64,000 nt of DNA from Amphimedon queenslandica. Taxonomy: Eukaryota; Porifera; Demospongiae; Haplosclerida; Niphatidae. This document shows, one piece after another, positions 1-11,725 of this stretch; position 1 is the stretch's first letter; every line of letters starts with the position of its first letter. Position numbers and translations under genes: made by a program. The DNA lies in contig NW_003546553.1 of assembly GCF_000090795.2 (NCBI RefSeq), forward strand, positions 55,315 to 119,314, read 5' to 3'. The notes beneath the pieces are model-generated. The model did not search any database. It worked only from the letters and a program-made list of their open reading frames with translations, and was not told the DNA's origin.

Positions 1-136
1 TATATCTGAGATTTTATCTTTATTATTTTATTGTTGTTGTCATTGTTTTATTATTGTTGTTATTCTGCTTTTTAGTTTACCTATTGCTTGACTTGCTGTA
101 CGTTAGCAGCTGACTCTAGTTCTGTCCCTCTCTCAG

Positions 137-1576
137 CAAGAGTCATACAAAGGGTTGAACTGGTATGGGATAATTTGATTTTAATGTACATCTATAATTC
201 TTACTGTAGGATGTATATCCAACTCATTTAAGTAGAAGGTAACTGATAGAGAGAAGGAGGGTGGGTGAATATTATTGATTCATTTATTTGTACCCAGGAT
301 GGACACAAAGGAAGAAGAAACAGCTACGTGTTATCCAAACTTAAACTTCATTATAGATAGCTTCCAAGAGGTGAGGAATTAAAAATCATATTTGCTCAAC
401 TTAGGATTGTTTATCAATCATTGGTGGTTGTTATGATTAACAGTTGCTAATTTTCATGTTTTAAGCTTGTGTTTAGTCAGCTATGCTTTTATAATCATTC
501 ATTATGGGCTTTTTGTAGCTTTTTGGTCATCTTACGTTGTCTTCTCCCGGAGAAAAAATAGCAGTCCAGATAACAGCTACTAATCCTGTTAGTTTTATTA
601 ACATCACCAGACAATATGATTACCAATTCTTTCATGTCTGCAGTATTTGGCAGGGAGAAGACCTATTTTTGTCGGTGGGCTAGACTACAAAGTCCTGAGG
701 GCATCTTGCGATCAAAAAGAGGAAGAAAGGAAAGAGAGCGGGTCCCTTTTCCAGACTCTCTTTCGTCGGAAAAGCCTCAAGAATGTGGACAGGTTTCATT
801 TCATTCCTATGGAGGGTCCAAACGGGAAGGGTCACGCTGAAATGGCAATATGTTCCATAGACTCTGAGAGTGTTACAAGTGATGACATACCCACACCATT
901 GGAGCCCAGTCTACCAGTAGACACCAATCAACCATTGGGTACAAGTACACCAGTAGACACCAGTCAGCCATTGGAGCCCAGCACACCTTTATCGCCAACC
1001 AGTCCTATTTTTAGTGTTCATACATCGAATGAGAATCTCATTGGATCTGGTAAGTGTTTATCGAATATAAATTTTCAATGTATTATCTAATATACATGTG
1101 TGTTATACTTGTACTTGTAAATTACTGCTTATTTTTGTTATGTTTCCTTGTGATGGTGGTCACTCCCAGTCCCACTTAATTACTATTTGTATATGTATGG
1201 GTTGCATGATAGAGGACTGACCTTGTGCCTTGTAACTTGATATTTACACTGCTCGCCTTTAATGGTCTGATTGTACGTGTGTTGTAGATCCAAAGACAAA
1301 ACAATCATCTACAAAGAAGAAGGGAAAGTGAGTTTTGGACTAATACTTGCCCTCTCACAACAAAGATAAATATGATTATGATAATAATACCTTGTATAGG
1401 AGGTATCAGCCAAAAGAGGGCCAAGCTCCCATTCACACTTATCTGACATTTGTACAGCTACCATGGTATTCAGTGATTGAAGGTATAATTAATTCTCATT
1501 CATTTGATAATGTAATTGTCATTGTTATTATTGTGCAATAGATATACTAAAATCTGATAAAGAGCCTGTATTGTGA
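137..1576 (+). CDS. KIAA0930: KIAA0930-family protein, 3' exons (5' end outside window)
   Basis: Seven exons join in phase: 137-162, 298-370, 519-587, 644-1049, 1288-1327, 1400-1482 and 1542-1576 (TGA). The translation has the blocks YPNLNFIIDSFQE, KGHAEMAI and a C-terminal LTFVQLPWYSVIEDIL. These parallel human KIAA0930 segments as I remember them (YPN..F.IDSFEE, KGHAEMA, LTYVTLPL). A Pro/Ser/Thr-rich spacer with repeated 'PLEPS/PVDT' units lies between the conserved blocks, and a lysine-rich stretch (TKKKGK) precedes the last one. The first visible exon starts in phase 0, so earlier exons lie left of the window. Introns are 56-238 bp with GT-AG borders. An ATG at 299 is internal rather than a start. 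The family's molecular function is not established; no catalytic motif is visible. The family assignment is fairly secure, the exact exon borders slightly less so. Confidence 0.8.
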
Positions 1577-3094
1577 CAGTGGTATAGCCTGAAGCACTTT
1601 CTCGACGTTACTATTTTTATTTCTTTAAAATTGATATTTTTATGTCAAGTGGTATTATTTAATTATTGTGATTAATTATAATTACATGCTAGTAAAATTA
1701 TTCGCATATCTTCATAGAGCAACATGTCTCTCCCCCCCTCCACTTATTAAATGATGGAGAGAGAGTATGTTAGTTTAATCTTTTAATAGTTTTGATAATT
1801 GTACTGTACTCTTAGACTTATTGTTAGCCACAATACAAGCCCACTAACCATCAGACATAATAGAATAATATACTCACTATAACTTCATACATTTGAATGT
1901 AGGATCATTGCTATTGCTTGATGCATGTGAATGAAGAATAGAGATTAGAGAAAGAAAGAAGTAATAAGCTTCCTCTTTAATGCTCTGTGAGGTCTCAGCT
2001 ATAGCGATTGCTGATATGTGAAATTTTATAAACAACATATTCTCACGCTCCCAATCGCATTAGTTGCCATGGCGCTGTTATGATTAGCTCGCCAGTTAGT
2101 ATGTTTTCAGGCAATCATGCTTATGGATATGTGGAGGATAAACAGAAGCTAGACTTGTCTCACACACCTGCCGTTTGATTCTGTCGGGGCCTACTTTGAA
2201 GTTTGGGCGTATGCCTCAATCATTTATTCTCGAATCGTATGTGACACGTTATTTACTTTCAAAGGGCCCTTGGCAGTGACAACATGTGGACAGCAATTAT
2301 GATTATTTAAAATACCCATTGCTATTTTTGTGCAATTGTGAATATATAATTTTAGCAGAATGAGATGCTGCTTTCAGTTGCAAAACAGATAATAATTAGT
2401 ATTAATCGTGCAGCTGGTCATTGGTGGGAAGCAGCGGTGTGCTGTGTACAATATGCACATGTGCCTCTGTACATCTATAATGTTCCTTATATTATGTGCT
2501 TTGTGATCCAGTTAGGTCTGCCTCCAAAAACCCACACACTCTTTGAGGAGGACGTACAGATACCACTTCATTTTCTAAGAAATTTTGTAATAGTTAGTAT
2601 TATTATTATGAAGTCACAGTGAGCAATGTCATCATGATGATCACACTGGTCCTTCTGGTGTTGTGTTTTCGTATGATTGTTATTGCTTTCCTGCCTCCTT
2701 AAAATTCAATATTGAGCAATTATGATTAGGTTGACATATTTGTGGAGTTTGTGTACACACAGACAATATTATTTAATATGTGCAGTATGGCTTTGTGGTT
2801 GGATATCACAGTACTGTGTAGTATTGACCCTTCCGCTATTATATAGATCTAGCTAGGCGCCTGAGAGTCGCCGATCTCTTATAAGAGAAGGAGAGCGTTA
2901 ATCAGATGTCTATGAATCTCTTTAACTCTGGGGAGTGTGTTGTCTCAACTTTCGCGCTGTTCCTGTCATCTTTGTAAACTCATTTTTAAGGAGTGGATGA
3001 GAAGGAGACCCATTCCGTCCAGCTCACAGGGCTCTGGTAAGAAAAAGCAGAGAGGGAGAACCCAGGCTTTAGTATTCAATAATATTACATCGAG
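1577..3094. other. Intergenic, AT-rich; no supported gene
   Basis: No ORF here shows a recognisable domain or splice-compatible neighbours. The only longer frame (2365-2622) has no homology I recognise. A TATA-like stretch near 2838-2846 could belong to the TNFR-like gene downstream, but it lies 250 bp from the ATG and the assignment is weak. Confidence 0.4.
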
Positions 3095-4078
3095 ATGAAT
3101 TCGCTTGTGAGAATTATGTACTTTCTACTAGCACAGACCTTTGCTTCACTGCTGGTATCTCTCCTATCTTCTACCATCTTCACTCACGCTCTACCCCTCT
3201 CTGGCTGTAACTCCACAGATGAATTTTATAACATGACAAGCGGTTCGTGTAGAACCTGTACAAACTGCTCCTCGCTGGGATTAGCCACATTGAGCGAGTG
3301 TGGGTCTGATAATGATACAATATGCTCCTGTCCAGAAGGACATTATTTCAACTATACTATAAGGTCCTGTACACGCTGCACAGACTGTTTCATTGACAGA
3401 CCACGGTACCAGACCATAAAACAGTGCACAGCTACCTCAGACGCTGTGTGCCAACCCTGTCAAACAGGCTATTATTATGTGTTGAGCTACCAGCGATGCC
3501 AATTGAACTGTTTAGCATGCCCCACTGGTAAATGTGAGACTGAAAGCAGTGAACAGTGTCAATGTCCACAATGTCTAGTGGGTCCATTGTGTACAGTACA
3601 AGACACGATAACACCAGCCTGTCAACCTGATACACCCACCACTGCTCCACCTAACACAGTACTAACCCCTGCTTACGACGACCAGTCCTTCTCCACTGTC
3701 AGCAGTGCACTGATTGCTGTCGGGGCCGTCATGTGCATTGTTATTTTTTCAGCTTGCTTCGTGTTTCTGGGTGTCGCCACGTCTTGTCGAAAATCAGATA
3801 GCAACTCGGAAACCTCGTCCAGTAGTGATGGACTCTCGGCAAGCAATCGAATAGCGATCGTTGGTAGATCGAGAAATGCCGTCGTGTCGCCATCTCTTGC
3901 ATCCCTGTATGCTAACAACAGACATTCACCGTCTCCGTTGCAGGAGTATAGAACGTCAGTGGATCTATTAAAGTTTTCAAACAGTAGCCTATACACCACA
4001 GGGAGCAGTAACGGCAGTTGGAGCACCATAAAAGGAAGTCCAAAGGCCAGTAGATCGAATTCTGCTCCACTAGTATGA
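3095..4078 (+). CDS. TNF-receptor-superfamily-like type I membrane protein, single exon
   Basis: The 327-residue ORF is uninterrupted. Residues 1-32 form a hydrophobic signal peptide. Residues 38-176 are Cys-rich, with spacing typical of TNFR repeats (C-x2-C-x2-C pairs, e.g. SCRTCTNC and SCTRCTDC) and several N-x-S/T glycosylation sites. A Pro/Thr stalk leads to a transmembrane helix at about 204-227 (ALIAVGAVMCIVIFSACFVF). The roughly 100-residue cytoplasmic tail is Ser-rich and has no death domain. It carries PLQE at residues 281-284 (nt 3935-3946), which fits the known TRAF2-type consensus [PSAT]-x-[QE]-E. TNFRs without death domains usually signal by recruiting TRAF adaptors. The proximity of many TRAF-like genes is suggestive but proves nothing. 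Other Cys-rich receptors (EGF or laminin type) are less likely because of the C-x2-C-x2-C pattern. Confidence 0.78.
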   Translation: MNSLVRIMYFLLAQTFASLLVSLLSSTIFTHALPLSGCNSTDEFYNMTSGSCRTCTNCSSLGLATLSECGSDNDTICSCPEGHYFNYTIRSCTRCTDCFIDRPRYQTIKQCTATSDAVCQPCQTGYYYVLSYQRCQLNCLACPTGKCETESSEQCQCPQCLVGPLCTVQDTITPACQPDTPTTAPPNTVLTPAYDDQSFSTVSSALIAVGAVMCIVIFSACFVFLGVATSCRKSDSNSETSSSSDGLSASNRIAIVGRSRNAVVSPSLASLYANNRHSPSPLQEYRTSVDLLKFSNSSLYTTGSSNGSWSTIKGSPKASRSNSAPLV

Positions 4079-4869
4079 CAAGTTGACAGCTATGTTTGAG
4101 TCCACCGTTTGTCTTCCTGTCTCCCTCTCTCTTTGTATCATATTATAAAGCTATTCTTTCAGAGTTATATACTTATGTCAAATCATACCCAACATCTTGT
4201 TCACAGATACTTCTTTCTATCATACTCCTCTCTCTCCTCCTTCCCTCCCTATCTCTCTCTAACATATATAAAGATATATCTGTCTATCTCTCTCTCTCTT
4301 TCCCTATTGTAAAGATTATAACAAAGTCAAAATCTATCATTCTATTTTTGATTGTTTTTGTTGTAAAAAATACATTTGACCCCTGACTCTTAAAATTCAT
4401 TAAATTTTATGCCTCAACTAATGAGACCACAAATTATCATACCCAGTATGTAACACAATACAGCTACTAGCGTGATAAGTAGATAGGGAAAGGGAGTAGA
4501 GTAAACTTGATGACCTATACTGCAGACCAGGCTATTTTTGACAATACAGAAGTATGATCTCAATTTGACTTAAAGGAAATATGCATGTCATTTGTGTCTG
4601 TTCCATTATACGCTGGGCCTTAGAGTCAAAATTAAGTGTGAACTGTGCTCAATGTCTCAATGGAGAACAAGGACAAAACATGCATGTCTAGGCTGCCCTC
4701 TCATGTGATTAAAAAATGATTTTTAAGAATATAAATAAATAAATATTAATAAGGATCATGTGAGTGCCAAAAGAGAAAAATAAAAAAGAGAGAGAGAGAA
4801 GAGATTAAAGTCACTTCTTGCTCTGCTTCAAGAAATCGATCAGACCTATTGAAATAGAAGAAGTAGACC
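4079..4869. repeat. Intergenic with CT-rich low-complexity sequence
   Basis: The stretch after the TNFR-like stop is pyrimidine-rich (TCTC runs at about 4115-4315), then AT-rich. Small frames here are translations of the CT repeat. The 3' ends of the two flanking convergent genes meet in this interval; no other gene is visible. Confidence 0.5.
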
Positions 4870-7752
4870 TTATTCAAGCTCATATACATGTAGATGGGGG
4901 TTGCTACAGATACTGGACAGTAACAGCTGGAACTAAGGAAATCAAAAGAAGCCATGCAGGCTTTGCCCTAGTAAGGCAATACTGTCCAATATAAATCATC
5001 AATTAGATTATGGACAGACATATAACCACGAATTCTTACATGATAATAATAATTGTTTAATAGAAAAAGAGGGTAACAATTATGATTATTAGAACAAGCA
5101 TTAATTTGCAGCTGGTTTGATAAAACAAGAAAAACAAAGTCGCCTTTCAAAATCTAAGCTGTCACAACAACACCCCTAGATACTAATTAGTCTGATTTTA
5201 ATTCATTTTTAAAGGAGCTAATAAGGAAGGTCTAGACTTGACTTTTCATCATTAACAATGTGCTAGCTGTTTACCTTGTTAGCACCAGAATCACCTCTGG
5301 CAGGGCTTTTGCATCCACCCTCCAAACACCACCACCACACAATACAAGTGGCCACAAGCACTAAAAGGCTTGAAACATTAAATACATAAAGCACCTGGTG
5401 GTTGAGGATCATTGTGCAGGCAGAAATCCCATTAAGCAACCACTAATTAATTATAATTCAAACCAGCAACAATAAACAAATTTGTACCAGAATAGTACGT
5501 GAGAGTGGAAGGGCCCAGAGGTGCTAGTTAGCAAATTAAATGCAAAAATGTATAAGAGCTAGGGGCAAAGGACAATTCCCATAGGCATATATACAACATG
5601 AGAGAGACACACCCATCATAAATTAATATTGAAATAATTACAACCCACAGTGCAGGATAAAAGGAGGATAAAGGTATTATATAATATATTATAATACATA
5701 CAGGCAGCCTTGCAGCTGCTACAATATAAGGCTATGCAGCATACACAGGAAGATAACCAGTAAAATTCAATTTCCCACACTCTAGCACATTCTGTAGTAC
5801 ATACATGTACACACACACCCATAAATTAGTAAAATAGATATAGACTAATCGACATGAGTTCATGAGAAGTGGTGGCCTAATTGTTAATTGACAAAGCAGT
5901 CAAGGGCAATAGTTTGCAATAAGAGGGTTAGGTTTGTTTGGAAACATGCTCATATTTTACTTCAATTAAGGAATACAAATATTAATAAAGCATTGGAGGT
6001 GACATAAAATCATTATTAAGAGATGACAATACTCTCTTTGTCTCTTACTTAACTCTTCTCTCTCTCTCTCTCCCCCCACCCTCTCTCTCTCTCAGTTACT
6101 ATACAGTCAAACATTACCTGAGGGTTCATATCGCACTGTTAACACTATGTCCCCATGACTTGGTATTTCCTATATTAAAGAAAGGAAGTGAGGTCAAATC
6201 GAAAGTCTGTAATTACATTCTTAGCCTAAGAATGCAATTACGGAATCTTAATTAAACTTAGGCAAAGAGAGAGAGAGAGCAAGTGAGAGCAAGTCATAAG
6301 AAGAGTAATGAGTAAAGGCTGCCATTATATAAGTTTTTGAAACACGTTTTTAACTTCAAACGATCATCGGATGCTAATGAGGAGTATGACCTCAAAATCA
6401 CAACCCAATTAACTCATTATGCCCACTGGAGCAGAACCATAACAGACACAAGCATGCTACTAATAATCAAAATAGAATTGAATTTCAATTGCAGCCACAC
6501 TTGTGGCAACGCTGTGTTGTCCTTGTTGTTCCTAGGCAGTAAGCCGCAGTAGTAAGAGAGAAATTGATTTACTTAATGGTAGCTGGGGCTTCACAAACAC
6601 TTAATAATAACAATGATAATAATAATGATAACAACAAAACAATAACAATAACAATAACAATAATAATAATAATAATAATAATAACGATAATAGGATAATC
6701 ATGATACAGCTAGTCATATGCATGAGTGTATCTAAAAAAGGAGTTTGAAGGCCCTAGGACTATTAGTGTGTGAAGTAGCAGTATGGATTGATTACTGTCA
6801 AAATGTACTGTACATCTCATATCAGAAATATTTTCAATCATTAGTAACTTAGCACAGTTTGTATAGCTATGCCAGTAAACATAAGCCCTTGTGTGCTTCA
6901 ATGCAAGAGAAAAACAAAACACGAATTTCATACCAGGAGCAGGTAATAGTAGTAAGACTGGCTTCGAGACACTTTCCCATATCAGATTAAGGAAATATGC
7001 CAAAATGAGTAATTATGCTTGTGTGTGATTAATTTAGTAGAGAACAAAGGCAGATCATTTTCAATTGTAATAGTAGCAACATACCTGCAGTACATGTTGT
7101 GCTTCAAAGCTTGCCATGTTACCTGAGAAGAAAGAGAGTGTATGCGATATTGCAAGGTGTGAAATGAATGAAGATCCATTCGTGAGTAAACAAGCTCGCA
7201 AAATATGCAATGTGTAAAATGGCTAGCATCTGATATGCTGTACAAAAGCTTCAAGCTGAAATTTGACTTTATAAAGTTGCTATAAAATTTAGCCAAAGAC
7301 CCTGTACTATGGTACAGGGTAATTCACCAAAAATGGCTAAGAGAGAATTCCCCATTTTTTTCTGATACATAATTACATATACATGTTCTTATGTTATACA
7401 TAAATTTTGGGCTGAGTTAGATTAAATTTGAATTTCTTATAAATTTTAAAATTTTCCTTATTTCTTAATTCAACTCAAACTTTCTGCACAGCATAAAGGC
7501 ACCAATAGATATACATGTACTCCTTACCACAACTCATTCCGTTTATAGAGAGAAGTCGATCCCCAACTCTTAAAAGGCCACACCTCTGAGCCACTCCCCC
7601 AATGGGCAAGTCACTAATGAATAGACCAGTCCTACTGAGCCCTTGGACTTGAATCCCGAGAGAACTTGTTTCCAATTCAGTCCCTTTTCTTTGTAGGGTA
7701 ACCGAACGAGGCTGATACTGAGTCTTTACTACCAGAACCTAAAATATACATG

Positions 7753-7795
<43 letters not shown>

Positions 7796-8720
7796 TAATA
7801 ATAATAATGATAATTAATTTACTACGGAGCTCCTCATTATAATTGTTTTTTTCAGCATGACTAAGAAAACAGTATACATAGCAGGCACTATGGGTCATGT
7901 TCATTGGCAACGGCCTAATTGGTGGTCTGGCAGGGAGTCTATTGTCAATAATGCATTATTACTTCATTTCTGTGTGGGCATGACATTCTGTGTGGGTATG
8001 ACTGGTGGTATGAGGTCTAATCCCGTATTGAGACTGGATGTACATATGTATTTACATTTTTGGCAAACAGTCAATATATGAACACAAACACACACCCCAC
8101 GACTAAATCATTAAAAATCAATAAAATATAAATTAGAATATAATACACATACTTCTTGTAACTCTTCAGAGTGAGTGAGTAATGGAGTATCAGGTAGGGG
8201 ACTGAGAGGAGGAGGGAGGGGGACGTCTAATGGACTCAAAGGTGGAGCTATAGTGTATGTCATCATATACAATAAAATGAATTATCTATATATACATGTA
8301 GTCATGTACTAACAGGATGATCCATTACAAGTAGTGTTGTCTGGTGACACACCCACAATGTCGTCTGAGTTTGAAACCCTGCCCATAGGATTTGATTCTA
8401 ATTGAAGAGCATCTATGTTGGGTAAGGAGTCAGGCTCGGTTACATCGGATATCTAAAGATAAAATAAAATTTGTGTCCGATCGAGAGATTAGAAATTAAC
8501 TTGGTGGTGTTTTTCTCTCAGTTGGACTAGGTGTTGAAACAGAGGGCTGGAAAGGGTTGAGACAACTGATTCCAGGGGTCTGAGAACTTCAGAATCAACA
8601 CCAGAACTCTCCGAATGAATCAATAGCTCTTTTATAACCTTCAAAACCCGTCCAAGACCTAAAAATAAATAAAACTAAAGAGATATGAGATATTCTTTTA
8701 CTTTCTTCAGTTATCGCCAT
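4870..8720 (-). CDS. L27-PDZ scaffold protein, nine exons
   Basis: Exons in transcription order: 8702-8720, 8501-8658, 8314-8452, 8153-8247, 7528-7738, 7085-7122, 6118-6169, 5275-5360 and 4870-4932 (TAA). Phases join throughout to give 286 residues. Residues about 7-58 (LGRVLKVIKELL...LFQHLVQLREKHHQ) resemble an L27 heteromerisation helix bundle of the DLG/MPP type. A Pro-rich linker (LPPPLSPLPDTPLL) follows. A PDZ domain spans the middle exons: GIQVQG as carboxylate loop and first strand, GGVAQRCGLLRVGDRLLSING as the hallmark core, and HGDIVLTVRYEP as the last strand. L27-PDZ proteins organise membrane polarity complexes. No SH3 or guanylate-kinase exons are visible, so it is shorter than a classical MAGUK. 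The last two exons, including a short hydrophobic WWW segment, are the least certain. It shares a 149-bp promoter with GATD1. Confidence 0.72.
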
Positions 8721-8744
8721 TTTGAGAAGGCGTGGTCACACTTT

Positions 8745-8762
8745 CCCGCCAAATTTGGCGGG
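8745..8762. promoter_or_regulatory. Perfect 18-bp palindrome with E2F-like half sites in a bidirectional promoter
   Basis: CCCGCCAAATTTGGCGGG is its own reverse complement, and TTT precedes it, giving TTTCCCGCC on the plus strand. It lies between the divergent ATGs of the L27-PDZ gene (8720) and GATD1 (8870). TTTSSCGC is the known E2F core; use by E2F here is inferred. Confidence 0.5.
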
Positions 8763-8869
8763 GCTGGGTTTAAGGCGTGGCTAAAATTAAAAGTGGGCGT
8801 ACCTCACTCCACATAACCTCTCTCTCTCTCTCTCTCTCCTTCATTCCCTCTTCTCTCTCTCTCTTCAAC

Positions 8870-10131
8870 ATGAGTAGAGAGAAGCCTGGCTGTCTCTTAA
8901 TCTGCAGTGCTCATCAAAAAGGCAAGCACTAATAAAAAATACAAAAATAACAATTCATTTTTTAATTTATGATAAAACCAATCAATAGGTGTGACTGCTC
9001 AGTCCTTCATCCATTCCTTTACTCTGACATCATCAGCTTTTAATGTATTTCTTACCACACCTGGAGTGAGTACTATGCACTAATTGTATTCTGGTTAAAT
9101 CATTTTTTAATATCCTCTTGATTTTCCTCCTTTTGACGTGCACCTCAGAACACCTGGAGTGGAGTACTCTACTCCCTCTCACTATCTCATAACACGTGAC
9201 ACATATGTACATGTATCACATATGTCATTATCATATATCCCAGTGTGCATGGAAGGATATTTCATCATTGACTAGACATTGTTACCTAATGTCCTTTCTC
9301 TCTCCCCATAGGGTGCACCTGTTGAGTTTGTAAACATTGATGACTCCAATAGACAGTGGATAACTGACTTTAGGTCCAAGGGATTATCTAATCCACACAA
9401 ACTTGAAGAAATCGATAGTGAGGAAGAGAGAGAGAGAGAGTGGAGGGAAAGATACTAATCATTTTTTTTATTTAAGGCTCAAAGTTCATGACATTAGTGA
9501 TACCAGATTCTCCAGGTGCTTTATTTGATTTGAGTAACAATGCAGAGCTGGCAGGCATCATTAACTCTTTTACCAGAGATAAAAGTAATAACAATATGTC
9601 CCTTTACCAGTACCTCTTCTACTTCCCTCCTCCCAACTATAGAACCAATGTGTGCCATAGGATATGGAGTAGCTGCCCTATTCTCCACTTTGGACATACA
9701 CTCACAAAAATGGTACTTTGACAAGCATTCACTAACAGCTGTAAGTATATGATATGTGGCATTATAAGGGGGATGACCCTTTTAATCATGATAGCCCTCT
9801 CATGCTGAGATTCTTAAAAGAGAAGATTTTCCATCACTACCCATAGTACCACCTGATTTCATAAGAAAGCATGGCGGGACATACAGCGGTGAGTTTCAAG
9901 TTATTACTAAGTTGTTATTCATTTATCTATAGCTTCACCAGATCCGTCATCCCTCTATGTGGTGGTGGACAATTTCCTTGTTACTGGACAAAACGAGCAG
10001 TCAACATTGACAGGTGTTCAAAACCTCATATTACTCTCAAATGCAAGGTAATTTATTATTTATTCATTATTAATTATTGCCATACATGTACTTGTATTTT
10101 TATTCACTTTAGGCTGGCACGTACAAGATAA
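8870..10131 (+). CDS. GATD1: GATD1/PDDC1 homologue, DJ-1/PfpI-like glutamine amidotransferase class 1 protein
   Basis: Eight exons: 8870-8921, 8989-9065, 9312-9417, 9477-9584, 9643-9740, 9810-9888, 9933-10047 and 10113-10131. Phases close to give 217 residues, against about 220 in the human protein. Blocks closely follow human GATD1: CLLICSAHQKGVTAQSF, FNVFLTTPGG, PDSPGALFDL, CAIGYGVAALF, VDNFLVTGQN and VQNLILL. The CAIGYG segment sits where class I amidotransferases carry the nucleophile elbow. GATD1 proteins are thought to be soluble and have no established reaction. The first intron is unusual in starting with GC (AAAAAG|GCAAGC), an accepted minor donor type. Its start follows a CT-rich leader. 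Identification is secure. Confidence 0.93.
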
Positions 10132-10319
10132 ATGGCATAATGACATTTCTGCAGATATTATCATTGTTATTATTATTATTATTATGATTATTATTATTGC
10201 TAATATTGTTTTTGTATAAATTAATTTTTTACTTGATCACAAATTCATTTGATTGGGCAGTAGTCAGTAGCTTTCTCCATGAAAATTATCAAAATTTATC
10301 AAGAATTGTGTAACACAAT

Positions 10320-11642
10320 TCAATTACGCAAAGCAACAGAAACAACTCTAAATTTAAGACAGTCATCCTTTAAATACTGAACTTGTCTGATGGGGTCATG
10401 ATGAAGCTCCGATTTCGCTATGAAAAGTGACTTACCCCAACCTTGACCAGCTCGGTCAACTTGTGTAACTCTAAAATCAGAGAAAAAGGAATAGAAGGAG
10501 AGAGGGGGAGCAGAAGAAAAGAAGTGATAAAAGTTGCACCCTTGTGTGGTTATACAAATAATTCAATTAAAACATTAGCATGTTACATGAGCTAACCTCC
10601 TGCAGTACTGCTCTGGCGTACGATCGTTAAAATCGGTCATTTGTTCATGGTGACATTCGTCCTTTAACTGATTGAGGAGCTGTATCGTTATAGCTCCCCT
10701 AAAAGGCCACATCAGCATGTCGTCATGCTCACCTTTCATGAGATACGAGTGGACGGACACGTGAGTTCCTTCCCCATTACCAAGGCCTTGAGGTGCTATC
10801 CTCACACACATCTTGTATCCGTTTGGGTGTGTGTAAAATGGAGAGCAGAACCATAGCTCTGGGTTTGAGCAGCGTCGTGCGTAATTATCGAATACAAAGT
10901 CGTACGGGACGAGTCTTTTCCCTCCCGTAGGAAATGATTCTTCAACTGGAGTAGTAAATTGATTGTTAAGCGTAACTAGACGGGGGAGATCGTCCTGTGC
11001 CATTGCAAGCATTTGTTGTTTAAGTATTGCAATGTCTACTGTACAGGACTTTAAGTCAAGTTTCAGTTGAGCTATGATCTGTTCATTGGTCATATTTGCC
11101 CTCTTTAATTGGGTCACTGTTGCCTTCAAGGATTCATTTTCGGCTTCTAGGGCTTGTACCCTTCGTGCTATTTCCAGCGGATTAGACGATGGACGCTTCG
11201 GGCATGTAACATCTTCATGATTCTGCAATGAGAGTCTTTGAATCATCTCACCACAGTCATTGATGCATTTAAGTAGAACGTAAGGGCACTCTCCCTCTCT
11301 CTTATCAGCTTGCATGTGACCGGATAAATCCTTTAATTCTCCAGTCCAGGGGCATCCTCTTGACTTATGCATACAATAGACCTTGAGGCCATTGATGGTA
11401 CGCTTCAGACCTTTATTCAGGACAGCTTTCAAGTGCTGGTCCTTACATAGTGGGCAGGGTTTTCTCTTCACTGCGTTTAGACAGGAAAGACAAAAGTGAT
11501 GTCCGCAGCATTGGGTGAGATGAGGCTCGTTGAGTACATCCAAACATATAGAGCAGTATATCTCTAGCTCTGGAGGGACAGGATTCACAAACTCAATACT
11601 TTCTACATATTCTGATTCAGTACCACCCTCACCTGACGACAT
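10320..11642 (-). CDS. TRAF-like protein with canonical RING, two exons
   Basis: Exons 10597-11642 and 10320-10470 join in phase to give 398 residues. The intron (10471-10596) interrupts the MATH domain, and unspliced translation stops early. RING C30-C66 keeps the histidine ligand (CCGHHFC, H48), unlike the other complete family members in this window. Zinc-finger Cys/His pairs at about 90-150 are fewer than in the array genes. A heptad-rich coiled coil runs at about 160-215 (VQALEAENESLKATVTQL). A TRAF-C/MATH domain occupies about 240-398 and contains GYKMCVRI, GEGTHVSVHSYLMKGEHDD, WPFRGAITIQLLNQL and YLKDDCLKFRV. TRAF proteins trimerise on receptor tails and may act as RING E3 ligases. It is head-to-head with the gene at 11726, 83 bp between start codons. 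Confidence 0.85.
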
Positions 11643-11725
11643 TTTTACTTAGGCCACGCCTTTTGCAATACGCCCACATTGAGCATGATAAGCGCTGCAA
11701 GTGCAAACAAAAAATAAAAATAATA

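Noticed and set aside
299-301. ATG as start of the KIAA0930-like gene
   Set aside because: It follows a good acceptor, and the aligned human region at this point is internal (MDSKGEE), so the exon is internal.
6935-6977. Possible extra exon of the L27-PDZ gene (CLEASLTTITC)
   Set aside because: Joining 7085-7122 directly to 6118-6169 gives the expected last PDZ strand (HGDIVLTVRYEP). The extra piece would break phase with that exon.
10575-10596. Premature C-terminus (LAHVTC) of the TRAF-like gene at 10320-11642
   Set aside because: A donor at 10596 and an acceptor at 10471 restore the missing MATH strands in frame.
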